This document shows positions 50,711 through 62,300 of a stretch of 64,000 nt of DNA, in pieces. Every line of letters begins with the position of its first letter. The first letter of the stretch is position 1. The position numbers were made by a program, and so were the translations under genes. This DNA is from Hyaloraphidium curvatum (taxonomy: Eukaryota; Monoblepharomycota; Hyaloraphidiomycetes; Hyaloraphidiales; Hyaloraphidiaceae), in the NCBI GenBank assembly GCA_025558095.1, contig JAIVFI010000014.1, positions 186,001 to 250,000 on the forward strand. Reading direction: 5' to 3'. The notes beneath the pieces were generated by a model. That model was not told the DNA's origin and did no database searches. It saw nothing but the letters and a program-made list of their open reading frames with translations.

Positions 50711-51487
50711 TTACACGTGGAAGACGGATTTGCCCATATTGAGCACCGCGGAACGCCCAAAAGGTATGTACGACAAGCAATACCACGTGAACGCCAGGAA
50801 CTCAATGATCATGAATATAACCGATAGGATCACCGAGTTAAGCTGAGTTGCTTCCGTGTGAGCGAAATAGGCACGCGACTCGATGCGGCGCCCACCGTGA
50901 ACGCAACGACCAGGGTCGCGATGATGGACGTGATGAAGATGAGCGACGTGAGCCATCGGGTGGAGTCGAACACTGCGGAAATCAGCTTCCCGAGGGAGAG
51001 GGAGAGGAGGGGCCACCCACTCATTTTGAGCTGCTTCCATGGCCCCACGAGGAAGCCTGTCGCCGCCAGCGACAGCACGGTGCCGAAGGTGTAGAGTCTG
51101 GAGGTCGCAGAAGGGCCCAACGGGAAGTTGCGAGGTGAACAAGGGTCCTCCAGCGATTCCGAAAGAAATGGCCCCACATTGCGAACCCTCCGAGGTTCAG
51201 GAAAGCTAACGTAACTGTAGACTGTATGTCCCGCAGCGGTCAGACGGCCTCATGACGCGAGATTCGGGAATCCAACCAGGAGGGACACGACAAGGCCCAA
51301 GACAAGGCAAATTCCGAAGCCGTAGAGGCGGTGCGTTCTACTAAGCCCACAGAACGCGCCCTCGTCGAATACTGTGAAGCCAACGCGTCGTAAGGGTGGA
51401 GTTCGGCTGGATGTGCCATGGAGACGCCGCACCCGCCGAGTCTTCTCGCTCTGTTGCCGTTCCCCAAAAGGAGTCCCAATTGACCAT
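50711..51487 (-). CDS. SFT2: SFT2-domain vesicle transport protein
   Basis: Six short exons: 51487-51433, 51371-51277, 51221-51178, 51097-51021, 50972-50896 and 50842-50711 (introns 48-80 nt). The sum is 480 nt, 159 aa. Every junction restores a family motif: FCGLSRTHRLYGFGICLVLG, LGGFAILYTFGTVLSL, FLVGPWKQLKMMFDSTRW, and FLAFTWYCLSYIPFGRSAV. Four membrane segments are visible. The length equals that of typical SFT2 proteins, which act in retrograde endosome-to-Golgi traffic and vesicle fusion at the Golgi. The N-terminus (MVNWDSFWGTATERED) is cytosolic and acidic. Intron density here is the highest of any gene in the window. Confidence 0.92.
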
Positions 51488-51696
51488 TTCTGTAGCTCGA
51501 CGTCCGAGGATTGGCAGGGGGTTGAGCTGGTGGGCTTGACGACGCGCGTCGTGATCGACGCGAGTTGCCCGGCGCGGAGTTTCACACCTTCGGCCCGCTG
51601 ACTGCCGCGGACACGTTCGCTTTAGTGTGCGCCATTCCAGCGTACGCGAACGCGCAGTGCGTGGAGATCTCCCGACTTCCGGACCAAGATTGAACG

Positions 51697-53109
51697 ATGC
51701 CGTCGCCAACGCCGTTTAAAGTGTCGTGTCCCCCGGAGCTTCTTGCCCGCCTCCGCTCCCGGCTGGACGATGTGGTGTACCCCAAGGCTACTCTCCCGGA
51801 TTCCGAGAGCTGGACCTACGGCATGCCTCCCCGCGTGCTTCGCAGGCTCGTGGAGTCGTGGAAGACCTACCTGAAGGACTGGTCCTCGTGGGAGCGCAAG
51901 CTGAACTCGGTCCCGCATTACAAGATGGACGTGAACGGCCTGAATGTGCACTTTATCCACTACCCGTCTCCCCGGGCCGACGCGATCCCGCTCCTGCTCA
52001 TCCACGGATGGCCGGGATCTTTCTTCGAGTTCCTCCAGATCATTAGGCCGCTCGCCGAGCCGGAAGACTCCAGCGCGCAAGCCTTTCATGTCGTCGTGCC
52101 TAGCCTGCCCGGCTACGGGTTCTCGGACAGTCCTACGAGGAAAGAGTACGCGATTGTTCAATCCGCGCGTGCATTTGATCAGCTCATGAAGGAACTAGGC
52201 TACCCGAAGTACAGTGGGTCCGCCTCAAGCGCCTCCATCTTCGCCTGCTGAAGCTGCTTCATTGCAGTCGCCCAGGGAGGTGATTGGGGCAGTTCGGTGT
52301 CGAAAGCTCTGGCCTTGGTCTGTTCCGACTCCTGTCGCGCCGTTCATGTAAGGAATACTCTGTTCTGCCCGCCCTCCTTCACTCATTTCGAGCCGCAGCT
52401 CAACATGGCACCTTTCTCGAGGCCGCCGAAGTCTGTCAAGATTGATCTGAACTCGGAGGAAGAAGCAAACTTGGAGCGCGGCCGGCGTTGGAGGCGGCAG
52501 GGCGTGGGCTACCAGGAGATTCAAGGGACCAAGCCTCAGACTCTCGGAGTTGCGATCTCTGACAGCCCCGTGGGCTTGTTGGCGTGGATCGGCGAGAAGT
52601 TGTACGTGCCCTGCGTTACTCTCGCGGCTTTCTCCCTCACCTTTTGTCCCTTGCTGCAGCCACGAATGGGTGGACCTTCGTGGAGGTGACGGCGACTTCT
52701 CGCCGACGGTGCCGGACGAGGCGCTCATTACCAATGTCATGATCTACCTCATCTCGTAAGTGTGGGGTACGCCGCTCTCTCGAAGAGAGTCTGATCGCGT
52801 GTGCATTGCAGCAACTGCGCGACTTCGTCGTTCATGCTGTACTACTGGTCCAGGGCCGGTCTGGACGCCAAGCTGCTCAATGAGTCCTTCGTCGAGATCC
52901 CGCTTGGCTTCTACGCCTTCCCTGGAGAGATCTTTGTTCCTCCCAAGGCGTGGGTTGCGTACTGGGCGAAGAGGCTCGTGCACTGGTCCGAGGCGCCTCG
53001 CGGCGGCCACTTTGCAGCTCTCGAGAACGGCAGCTTTTTGGTGTCAGACATCCGGCTCTTTGGGCGGAACCCCGAGGTCCGCAGCAGCCTTGGGCTAAGC
53101 AAATTTTGA
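51697..53109 (+). CDS. Epoxide hydrolase (alpha/beta hydrolase fold)
   Basis: Four exons: 51697-52213, 52268-52601, 52660-52755 and 52812-53109 (introns 54, 58 and 56 nt), 414 aa. The N-terminal epoxide hydrolase domain (YPKATLPDSESWTYGMP, WERKLNSVPHYKMDVNGLNV) precedes the hydrolase core. That core has the oxyanion motif HGWPGSFFEF and the nucleophile aspartate in IAQGGDWGSS, completed across intron 1. The late part has EKFHEWVDLRGG, then PRGGHFAALE with the catalytic histidine. These residues are those of juvenile-hormone/microsomal-type epoxide hydrolases, which convert epoxides to diols. No signal peptide; a short N-terminal membrane anchor is absent, so it is probably soluble. Divergent from SFT2 by about 210 bp. 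Confidence 0.9.
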
Positions 53110-53637
53110 TATCTGTAGCAATGGTTGAGCATACACGTCGAGCATCCCCTCTTCTCCCTCCCCTCTTCTCCTTCCCCTTCCCCCTCCTTCCTCTTTCCCA
53201 AGGATCGCGGCGTCCTTCTTGTACCCACCGGCGGCCGCTGCTTCGTCGATCGACATGAGCACGGTCTTGTCCGGCGCAACTCCGATGTCCCCGAGCACCC
53301 GGGACAGATCCTTGAGGACGCGCGCCTTCTCCGTCTCGGCATTGCGCCTTCCTCGGCGCGCGCTTGGCTTGCCGCCGTCGCCCTCCTTTTGGGCTTGCGA
53401 TTCTTCCCCATCGGTGTCGGCCGCGCGGGGAGGAGAAGAGTCTGTCCGGCAGGCTAGCGCTCGCGAATCCCGGACGCGATCGTCGGCCGCGTGGAAATGA
53501 AAAAGGATACGATGGAATGACGCGCCCGAAAGGCCACGCCGGGCAGTGCGTCGGGGAGCCGACGTGAAACGGAGCGCGGGACGATGGGACCGCGTCCATC
53601 CGCGTGAAGTCAAGATCGAACCGTACGGCGAATTCAA
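53095..53637 (-). CDS. Hypothetical protein, uncertain
   Basis: Minus-strand frame of 180 codons overlapping the last bases of the epoxide hydrolase gene tail-to-tail. The middle looks protein-like (KARVLKDLSRVLGDIGVAPD, KTVLMSIDEAAAAGGYKKDA), but the N-terminus is Arg/Ser/Pro-rich and the C-terminus is a Gly/Arg/Glu low-complexity run. An intron within the N-terminal part is possible. No family recognised. Confidence 0.35.
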   Translation of the reverse strand: MNSPYGSILTSRGWTRSHRPALRFTSAPRRTARRGLSGASFHRILFHFHAADDRVRDSRALACRTDSSPPRAADTDGEESQAQKEGDGGKPSARRGRRNAETEKARVLKDLSRVLGDIGVAPDKTVLMSIDEAAAAGGYKKDAAILGKEEGGGRGRRRGEGEEGMLDVYAQPLLQISKFA

Positions 53638-56347
53638 CGCACGGCCGCCGCAACTACAAGTACGACGGCGTCAAGTTCTTCTCCGAGCCCTTCGCTTACG
53701 GCCCAATCGCGTCGCGGCACAGGTGCTCGTCGTGACGATGGACGCCAGATTTTTCCTCGCGCAGCGGCGGAGCCCTCCCTCCCTCGGTGGGTTCGACGGA
53801 CGAGAAGACGGCATTCCTCGCTGACTCTCTCCTCCCGTGTCCCTTTCATCTGCTTTGACGCCCGCTGCTGCCCACCCGAAGCCTGTCCCGCCGCTGGGTA
53901 TTCCCATGGCTCGGCCCGATTCGCTTCCTTTCCGTCAGCACGGCGCGCCTCCTTCGGGGGGACTGCCTGCGGAGCTTCGAGCGCCGCAGGTAGGACTGCC
54001 TGTGCGGCCTCGTCGCCGCCGGCGGGGACTTGGATTGCGGCACCTGCGCCGGTCTCCTCGTCTGGCTCCGTTGCGAATCGCATCGGATCGTCTCGTGCTA
54101 GCCGAGCGCATGGGCCCCGCGATGGGATGGGAAGGGATGGGAGGCTCCGCGGTTCTGGTGGTGGCGCCCTCTTACTCTTATTGCTGGACGAGATGCCGGA
54201 CGTCTGGACGTTTGTCGCTGCGCGGCGGAGCCCTCCCTTCCCTCGGTGGGTCCGACGACGGAGACGGCGCCATTCCCTGCTGACCCTCGCCGCCTGCATC
54301 GCTTTCGCCTGCCTTGACGTGCATGGCGGACCAACAAAGCACCTTGTCTGTCTTCGCCGACTGGCACGCTAGCCCATTCCCCGCGCGCGGAGCTCCTCCT
54401 TCGGGGGGACTGCCTACGGAGCTCCGTGCTTCGCTGGTAGGACCATCTGCCTGTGCGGCCTCGTCGCCGCCGGCGGGATATCGAGGTTTGCGGCGCCCGC
54501 GCTGCTTGCCTTGCGAAGCTCCGCGGCGCTCGGATCGGGTTGTGTCTTGCCGACCGAGCGCACGACCTCGGTGACGGGATGGAGGTGGGGTGGGGAGAGT
54601 CCGATCGAGATTCCTGCCCGCCGGGCTGTGGAATCTGTTGCCCTTCCGAGCAGCTTGCCCCGTTTGGTCCGCCGGGGACGAGGAGACGTGCCAACCTGAC
54701 CTTGGAGAACCCGGCCTGCTGCAGCGCGGTTTGTAGCGCGCCGGCGTCGACTACGTTGTCCGCTGTCCGAGAACCTTGGTGCCGGCGCCGGTACGTGGAG
54801 CAGCGTCGTGGTTGATTCGGGGACTCTTTGTTGACCTGGCCGCCGCAATCCTCAAACAGGCCAAAGTCAACTGCCCATCCCGTGCCCGGCGCGCGCCCAG
54901 GGAGCGCTGCGCTACTTTCCGCGGGACCTTTTATTGCTTTTGGGTCGCGATGCTGGCGTCGCGCGGGCAGGATTCGGCGGCTGCGCGGCGGAGGGCAAGC
55001 CTCGGCCGGACGCCGACGGCCGCGATCGTCTGCGGCGGCGCACCCTCCGCTCGCCGGCCGTCGGCCTGTACCGGCAGCAGAGTGACCCATGAACCGCAAG
55101 TGTGGGTGCCCGCGCCGCGATGCTCTCCCTGGTGTCGGCTGACTTCCATTTCCTGTTCGCTGGTTCCCCGGTTGCGATTCCCTCCGTGCGCAGTCCGCGG
55201 CCTGTTCCTGGAACTCTGCCGATGTACGAGCAGCGTGCGCTGCCCTGCCGTCGGGGACCTCGTCGTTTTGGACGGCCGGCAATGCGTTCCGCGTGGAGGG
55301 ACTTGTCCAGCGCGTTGCACCATCTCGTAACCGCAGTCGTCGGGCGTGGAAGCCTCAGACATCTGGACGACGTTTTCTGAACCTGGCGCCATGTGTTCTG
55401 GGATATGTATCGTGTGGAGTGGCGGTCGTTGCTGGGCTCGTGGGCTCGTACGGGCGACCCTGCCCCAACCTGCCTCGCCCTGGCCAGGGCCGAGGTTGGC
55501 GACATACACAGGATGCCGATCCCATGGCTTCTAAATGCTGGATGAACTGGGCTTAGGGATGGCGAGCTCATGGCTTTGGACATGTCGTTGGCACGCCCCA
55601 TCGCACCCGGACAGGTTCCTGCGTCATTGTTCACGGACGTTCCTTGGATCTCGTCTCCTGCAGCGAAGTGGCGCTAACCCGTAGCTCCTGTTGCTTGAGA
55701 AGCCATTACAACGTGCTCTATGTAGGATTTGCCGGGGGATGTGGGATTCTGGACGGCGCGGAGGCGGATCTTTATTCTTCTTGCTCCTCTAGCGCATGTT
55801 CTATAGCTTCTCCCTTTGGATTCTTGATTTTGGTGGATTCCCGGCCCAATGGTGCACGTGGAGGAGCTCGCGGCCGGGACGGGGTCGGACTTGGCGGGGT
55901 CCGGGTTCCGGACTGTGGCGGGCGGCCGGCCGGCTGTCAACAGAGGAACGCGGACTTTTTTCTCGCGTCGCCCCACACGCACCGTCGATCCTGCTACCGT
56001 TAGGCGTGAGTTTCTGGGCCTGCGCGTCGCGCTCTACCGCCGGAGGGCGTGGCGCCGCTCCGGAGCCGGGGGTTCGGCTGCCGGGACGGCCGGGCGCCTC
56101 TCGGGCCGCCCCTTGCCGGCGGCCGACGCCGGAGGCGGGCGCTCCCCTCGCCGCGGCAGTGCACTCTTTGGTGCATGATGCGTGGCTGCGGGGCGTCGGC
56201 GTGCCCGGCGTGGCCCCGGTTCCCGGCGGCGCTCGGGCCTCCAGGGCGCGGTGTGCCTGGTCCCGGCTAAACTCGGTATCCCGCCCCAGATCTCTACTGC
56301 CGACGCATTTGATGCTATTTTGAACGCCTTTACTCGCGATCTCGGTC
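53638..56347. other. 2.7-kb region without a convincing gene
   Basis: Long frames exist on the minus strand, but their translations are Arg/Pro/Ala-rich and change frame. The one protein-like fragment (DAGALQTALQQAGFSKVRLA, near 54720) is too short to call. The region contains the roughly 450-bp tandem duplication at 53764-54500. It may be decayed coding sequence plus the promoter of the giant gene. Confidence 0.4.
53764..54500. repeat. Diverged tandem duplication, period about 450 bp
   Basis: Matching blocks occur at 53764 and 54222 (GCGGCGGAGCCCTCCC), at 53949 and 54396 (CTCCTTCGGGGGGACTGCCT), and at 54001 and 54452 (TGTGCGGCCTCGTCGCCGCC). The offsets are 458, 447 and 451. Between blocks the copies have drifted. 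No coding purpose is evident. Confidence 0.75.
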
Positions 56348-59300
56348 ATGGGCGGGGTACAGTCGGTGCAGGAGCCGCCGCCCGCGCCGGCCCCCGCCGC
56401 GCAGACTCCGGCGGCCGGTGGAGGAGCACAGGGCGAGGCGGGCGCCGCGCAGCCGCCCCCGGTGCCCCTGGCCGCCATGCTGCGGGACTTTGATTCGCGC
56501 TACGTGGCATCGGAGGACCACACGGCGCTGCTGCTCGAACTCACCGAAACGTGGTCGGAGCTTGACACGGGGGCGGAGCTTGACACGGGCCGGCCCCGGC
56601 GCTTCTACCCCAACCGTCTGGCGAGGGGTTGGATACACCAGGGGAGGAAAGATGCGGAGAGGGAGATTTGCGTGAAGATGGCGCAGGCCGCAGCCAAGGG
56701 CGACCGCAGCCAGGTCGACTGGTATCCCGTCTACGCAGGCATCCGCACGCGGAGGGTTGGCCACCTGCTCGTCGCCTACCGGGAAGCGCAGCTCGTGGAT
56801 CAGAAGAAAGCGCTGCGCAGGCTCGCGGTTGAAAAGAAGATCGCGGAGCGCGACGCGGCCAAGGCGGCCAAGGAGGCCGAGCTGCGGGCCGCCGACGAGA
56901 CCAAGAAGGAGGCCGACGCCGCTGCAAAGGCCAAGGCCAAGGCCGAGGTCGAGGCCGCGGTTCAGGCTGCGCGTTGCGCTGTGCATGCGCCGCTCTCGAG
57001 GCCGTCGTGCGGGCCGAAGGCTGCCGTCGACTTTGCCGCCTCCGTGCGCCGGGAGGTGGAGGCCAACGCCGCGGCTGAGCGCCGCAAGAAGGATGCCGAC
57101 GCCGCCGCCGCCAAGCGCCGCGGAATTGGGGCCAAGTCCCCTGCCGAGATCCGGGCGCTTGATGAAGCGGCCGCCGCCGCTGCCGCCGAGCTCCTCGCTG
57201 CCGAGGCCGCAAGCACCCCCGCCGAGCAGATCCCGGGCCTCTGGCCCAAGCGCCGCCCGCGCTTCCGGCCGGCCGGACCCTGGCGCTCCGACCCGCGCGG
57301 ATCCCGCCGCGCAGAGGCGGACCCCGAGGACGACGACCCGTGCTTCGTGGTCAACGTCAAGCTGCCCGTGAGGGAGGCCCAAGGCCACGACGCCATCAAC
57401 GTGGTCAAGCTCCCCGCACGCGGGTCCAACGTCATCGCCGACCTGCAGGTGTGCTCGAGTGCGCTGGCCTTTGATTTGTGGCCATGATTTGATGCTGCCG
57501 TCCTTCCTTCCAGGTCGAAGTCGCAAAGCGGTCCCGGTGCGGCGTGGCCCACGTCTCCATCTCGTCGGACAGCGCCGGCGACCTGAAGCTCCTCCCGGCC
57601 GCGTCGCTCGCCCAGTGCGGCATCGGCCCCGGCTCCACCGTCTACGCGTGGCGCCCGCGCAAGATCGTGATCGACGTCGAAGTCTTCCCCATGGGCGACG
57701 ACCGGAACTCGTTCACCAAGGCCGTGCACGTGTGCATTTCCTCGGACGCGCCCATCGCCGATCTCAAGGTGGGGTGCCCCCGTCGCGTCAGACCGCCTCC
57801 GCGCTCACAGTCCTCCCCGCTCTGTTTCCTCTGCTTCCGCAGCGCCGCGTCACCGTCCGCACCGGCGCCAACCCCGCCGTCTTCTACCTCCGAAAGCGCG
57901 ACGGCAGCAAGCCGCTCAACGAGGGCGGCACGGTCGGCGACCAGCTCAAGCACGGCGACGTCGTCGTGGCCATGGTCCGGCTGCGGGGCGGGGCACCGAA
58001 GAGGAGGCGCGCCGAGGGCGACGGGGATGGGGATGAGGAGGAGGAGGAGGCGCGCAAGAAGTCCGCCGGCGAGGCCGCGCACGGCTCCGGATCTGGCGCC
58101 GCGGCGGGATCTGGCGCACCGACCGGCGGTGCTGCGACGGCTTCGGGATCGGCCTCGACTGCTGCTTCAGGATCGGCTTCTGCTTCAGGATCGGCTCCTG
58201 CTTCTGCTCCGGGATCGGCTTCGGGATCCGGCGGCGCGGGCGGCACCAGCGGCACCGGCGGCCAGCGTGCCGCGACCGGCATCCCCCAGTACGGCACCGC
58301 AGAGGCGCAGCCGGTGCGCTCGGGCGGCGGCAAGAAGAAGAAGAAGCACTCCAAGGGCGGCGGGGCCCTCACGGAGCAGGAGGTGGAGGTGCTCGGAGGC
58401 AAGAGCGGGTCGGGCAAGAAGGACACGAACAAAGCAATTCAACCGTGCCTGTCGCGTTTCCACTCTGGAGCACCCTACACGCTCCAACTGGAGAACCTTT
58501 TGGGCCGACGCGGCATCGCGTTCGACGACCTGTTCATCTGCGTGGACGCGCCGGTCGTGCTTCACGTTCTGTTCGCCGGCGACCGCGGGCACCTTGCCCG
58601 CGAGGCGCTCGCTCCGCTCTTCTTTGGGCTACCCGAAACCATGGCGATCCCTACCGACGAGCAGCAGGTCGAGCCTTGGGCTCGCGGGTGCCTGCGGAAG
58701 CTAGCGGAGCTCATGGTCGAGGAGCTCCACCGCCTCCTGCCGCGGACGGCCGGCTCCGTGGCGCGCAAGGACTCGGTGTGCATCGTCTTCGAGGCCAGCT
58801 CCGGGAAGAACATGCGGAAGCAAGCTCGGACGCCCGCCGACGGCAACAACCAGGCCCCGCCGCCCCTGCTTCCCGTTGTCGCGCCCTGGGTGGAGGACGC
58901 CGAGGGCTGGGAGATCGTCGCGGCCTGCTCAGACGTCGACGGCGGGGATGTCGGGACCGATGGGGGCGCGCAGGGCATCTACTCGCTCCACAAGCAGCCC
59001 TTCGAGGCCGACCGCCGCGGCGCCACGTCTTCCTCTGGCAGCAACAAGGCGATACGCCTGTTCCTCAACGTCGGAGGCACACCCGGCCCGGACGGCCTGC
59101 TTCGGGCCTTTAACCTCGGCGGCGGTGAGCTCGTTTGCCCGCGGCGGCGGCGCCTGGACTGACGCACCTCCCCACCTGCCAGGGCTCGCGGTCAAGAAGG
59201 CGGGCCACGTCGCCAAGACCCTGCGCCTCGGCGTCGCGCACCTCTCCCTCCTCGCGCAGCAGGTCGGCTCCCTGCTGCCGGACGGTGCTCTTCTCGGCGG

Positions 59301-62300
59301 ACCGTGCCGTGTCGTATTTGGCGTGGACGAGGCGGATCCTCACATCATCCGGAGATGCTCGGCCGCGATGGCGGCGCCCGGCGCCGACAAGCGACTGTGC
59401 ATGCCGCTCACGTCCGACCGCGACCTGCTCTACATGAGCGGCAGCAACGACGTCCACGGCATCATCGACCTCTTCACCGACAACAAGGGTGTCTACTTGA
59501 AGCGGGACGTCCTGAAGGAGCTCGACGCGTGGCCTGAGGAGCTCAAGACCTCTGTCCTCGTCGCTGGCAGCCACAACACAATCGGGAACTTCATCGTGAG
59601 TTGGATGCGTGCGGCGGACGGTGCTCCGAGCCAACCCCATTTGCCCTCTTCCAGGGAGCGGACAAGGTGCGGAGGCTGCTGCGCGAGGGCAGAAAGGCGA
59701 TCGAGGACGCTTTGGAAGGCGGCACCACCGACTACATCCGCGCCGCGCTCGACCTGCTCGCGTCCCACCGCGAGTCGAGCCCCAAGACCAAGACCTCGAT
59801 CCGCGCCCAGCGGGACGCCATCGTCAAGGTCTACTACGAGACCGAGGGCAAGGACCCCGACGGGCGGCCGCTCCGCATGCTCGAGATCCCCCTGGATCGG
59901 CCGCCGTCTGGCAAGGCGCTCTTCCCGGACGGCAAGCCGCTCGCCGAGGGCTTTGCGACGGCGGGGCTGTCGCCGAAGCAGCGCGAGCTGCTGACAACGG
60001 AGCAGCGCGAGCTCGAGGCGAAGGTTGCGGCTCTGAAGAGGGCTCTCGGCGAGGTGCAGACCAACTCGGCGCTGAAGAAGCTGAACAACGAGCTCGCACT
60101 CATGAGGCGGAAGCTGGCTGAGAACCTGGTGCGGCCTGGGTTGCGGGACCGGTACATGGTGCTCAAGGTGAGCTGCATGCGAGTGCGCGGTCCCGGTGAC
60201 GGCAGGGCTGACGTGCGACGGACCCGGCAGGCTGCCATTAAACAGCCCGCGCAGCTCGTGCCCGCACCCGAGGTGCAGGCAGCGGCGGCGGCGAACGCGG
60301 GCCTTCCTTTCCTCCCGCTCCAGCGTCCCGCCGCCCCGTACGTGAACCTCGAGCTCGGCCCGGAGCTGGCCAAGATGATGGACCTCATCGTCAAGGCCGT
60401 CAAGGGTAAGCAGAAGCGGTACCGAACCAACGCCGCCGCCAGGAAGGAGCGCGAGGAGACCGTCGCCGACCAGGCAAAGAACTCGGTCATGATCGTCTAC
60501 GACGAGGAGGGGATTCCGACCATGCACGGCAGGGTGAAGGTCGATGTGCTGGTCGCCGCCCCCGCGACGGGTGGCGGTGCGACGGCCGCTGCCGGCGCCG
60601 CGCCTACGCCTATGGACGTGGACTCTGGGGCAGGCGCCGCCGGGAGCGTCGCGGCCGGCGGTGGAGGACCCGCCGCGCCGGATGGCGGGGCGCAGCTCTC
60701 CGCAGCCCCGGACGTCGAGATGCAGGACGCGCCCGCCGGGGCGCCGGCGGGGACCGCGGACGACGACGACGAGCCGCCCGAGGACGAGGAGGTGGTGCGG
60801 AGGCGGCGCGAGGAGAAGGGCAAGTCGAAGCCCGCGGCCACGACCGCCGAACCCGCCGACGCTGCCATGGATCCGGTGGAGAGCATGCCGCTCGACGTCG
60901 GCGACGAATCCGAGGACGACGGCAGCGAGTACGTGGACGAGGAAGGTGCCGGCGAGGCCGACGAGAGCGAGGAGAGCGACGCGGGCAGCAAGGGCGGCCG
61001 GCGCAAGGGCCGGAAGGGAGACGGGGACTCGGGCAAGAAGAAGAGCACGTGGCTGGGCAAGGCGACGATCGCCGGCCCGATCTTGGAGAACATGGCAAGG
61101 CCCGGGTTCGTTGAAGCCATGCGTTTCGCGTCGCGCGAGCTGCAGAAGAAGGGCGAGGCACCCGACCGTTCCGCCATCCAGCACTTCCTCGAGGTCAACG
61201 ACTTTATTCCGTACACTTGGGTGCCGACGGCACGGCGCGCGGCGCAGCTGAAGGAGCTGCAGTTTGCGGACAGGGACTTCCGCGAGCGGGGGAAGCTCGC
61301 CGCGTTCTTGCGCCTTGCGCTCACGACGGATGAGCGGCTCATGATGCTCTGCTACGCGGTGACGCGCATCGCGATGGACGCCTTCCTGTCCAACTCGGAG
61401 GAGGTGCGGACGGCATCTTTCCCGCACCCCTGGCCGAAGAGGGTCAGGGCAACGGCCAAGGAAGTGCAGGATGCAGCATTCTCGGCGACCGTCACCGCCG
61501 TGCGCCTTTCGGGGCGCGAGACCCTGCGAGGTGACCAAGAGGGATCCGCCATCGCCAACTTCCTGGACGATCTCCGCGGAGAGCTCCTGGAACTTGGACT
61601 GGAGGAGTTTGCAGACCCCGTTGCCATCCACGCGGCCTTTGAGCGGAGGGCTACAGACTCTGCGGACAAGGAGGCCGTGATCAAGAAGTTCCCCCGGCTC
61701 TGCCGGGTCTACTCGCACATCGCCAAGGACGAGCTCGGCCTCGAGTTCAGGAAGAACACAACCTCGGACAAGGAGATTGCCGACAAGGATAAGTCCCTCT
61801 TCCTGCACCGCACCATCCTCCGCCTCGCGCCCTTCGCCTCGTGGGCCCCGCGAGCACCCGTGGAGGAGGGTTCCGCTCTCGGAATCCCCGAGGAGCTGGA
61901 CCTCGCTGCCTTCTTCCGCCCGGCCCCCCCCGTCGACGAGGGCAACGCCGTCGGGGACCCGCAGCCGCCGCCGGCTGCGGCTCCCACCTCCGCGGAGCTC
62001 AAGTTCACGGCGGAGCCCTTGACCCCGGCGCGGAGGCAGGAGTACCTCGACGCTACGCGCAATGGACACCTCGCGCAGGCCATGCTGGGCGTGCTGTCGG
62101 CGATGGAGGCGGCTGCCGGGCTCGGGGGCAACGAGTTTATGTCGCGCGTCGAGGCGGTTTATCGCACGACTACGATCGGGGGTTTGGAGCCGCGGCACGG
62201 GAACCCGGCCGACGCCAATGGCCGCTGGGTCTACGGGGACCTGTCCGAGATCGTGGACCCGCGGCTGCCGACGACCGAGATCTGCGCCAACTGCCCCAAG

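Noticed and set aside
53634-54299. 221-codon minus-strand frame across the tandem duplication
   Set aside because: The two repeat copies do not keep a common protein, composition is Arg/Ala/Glu-biased and no motif is seen.
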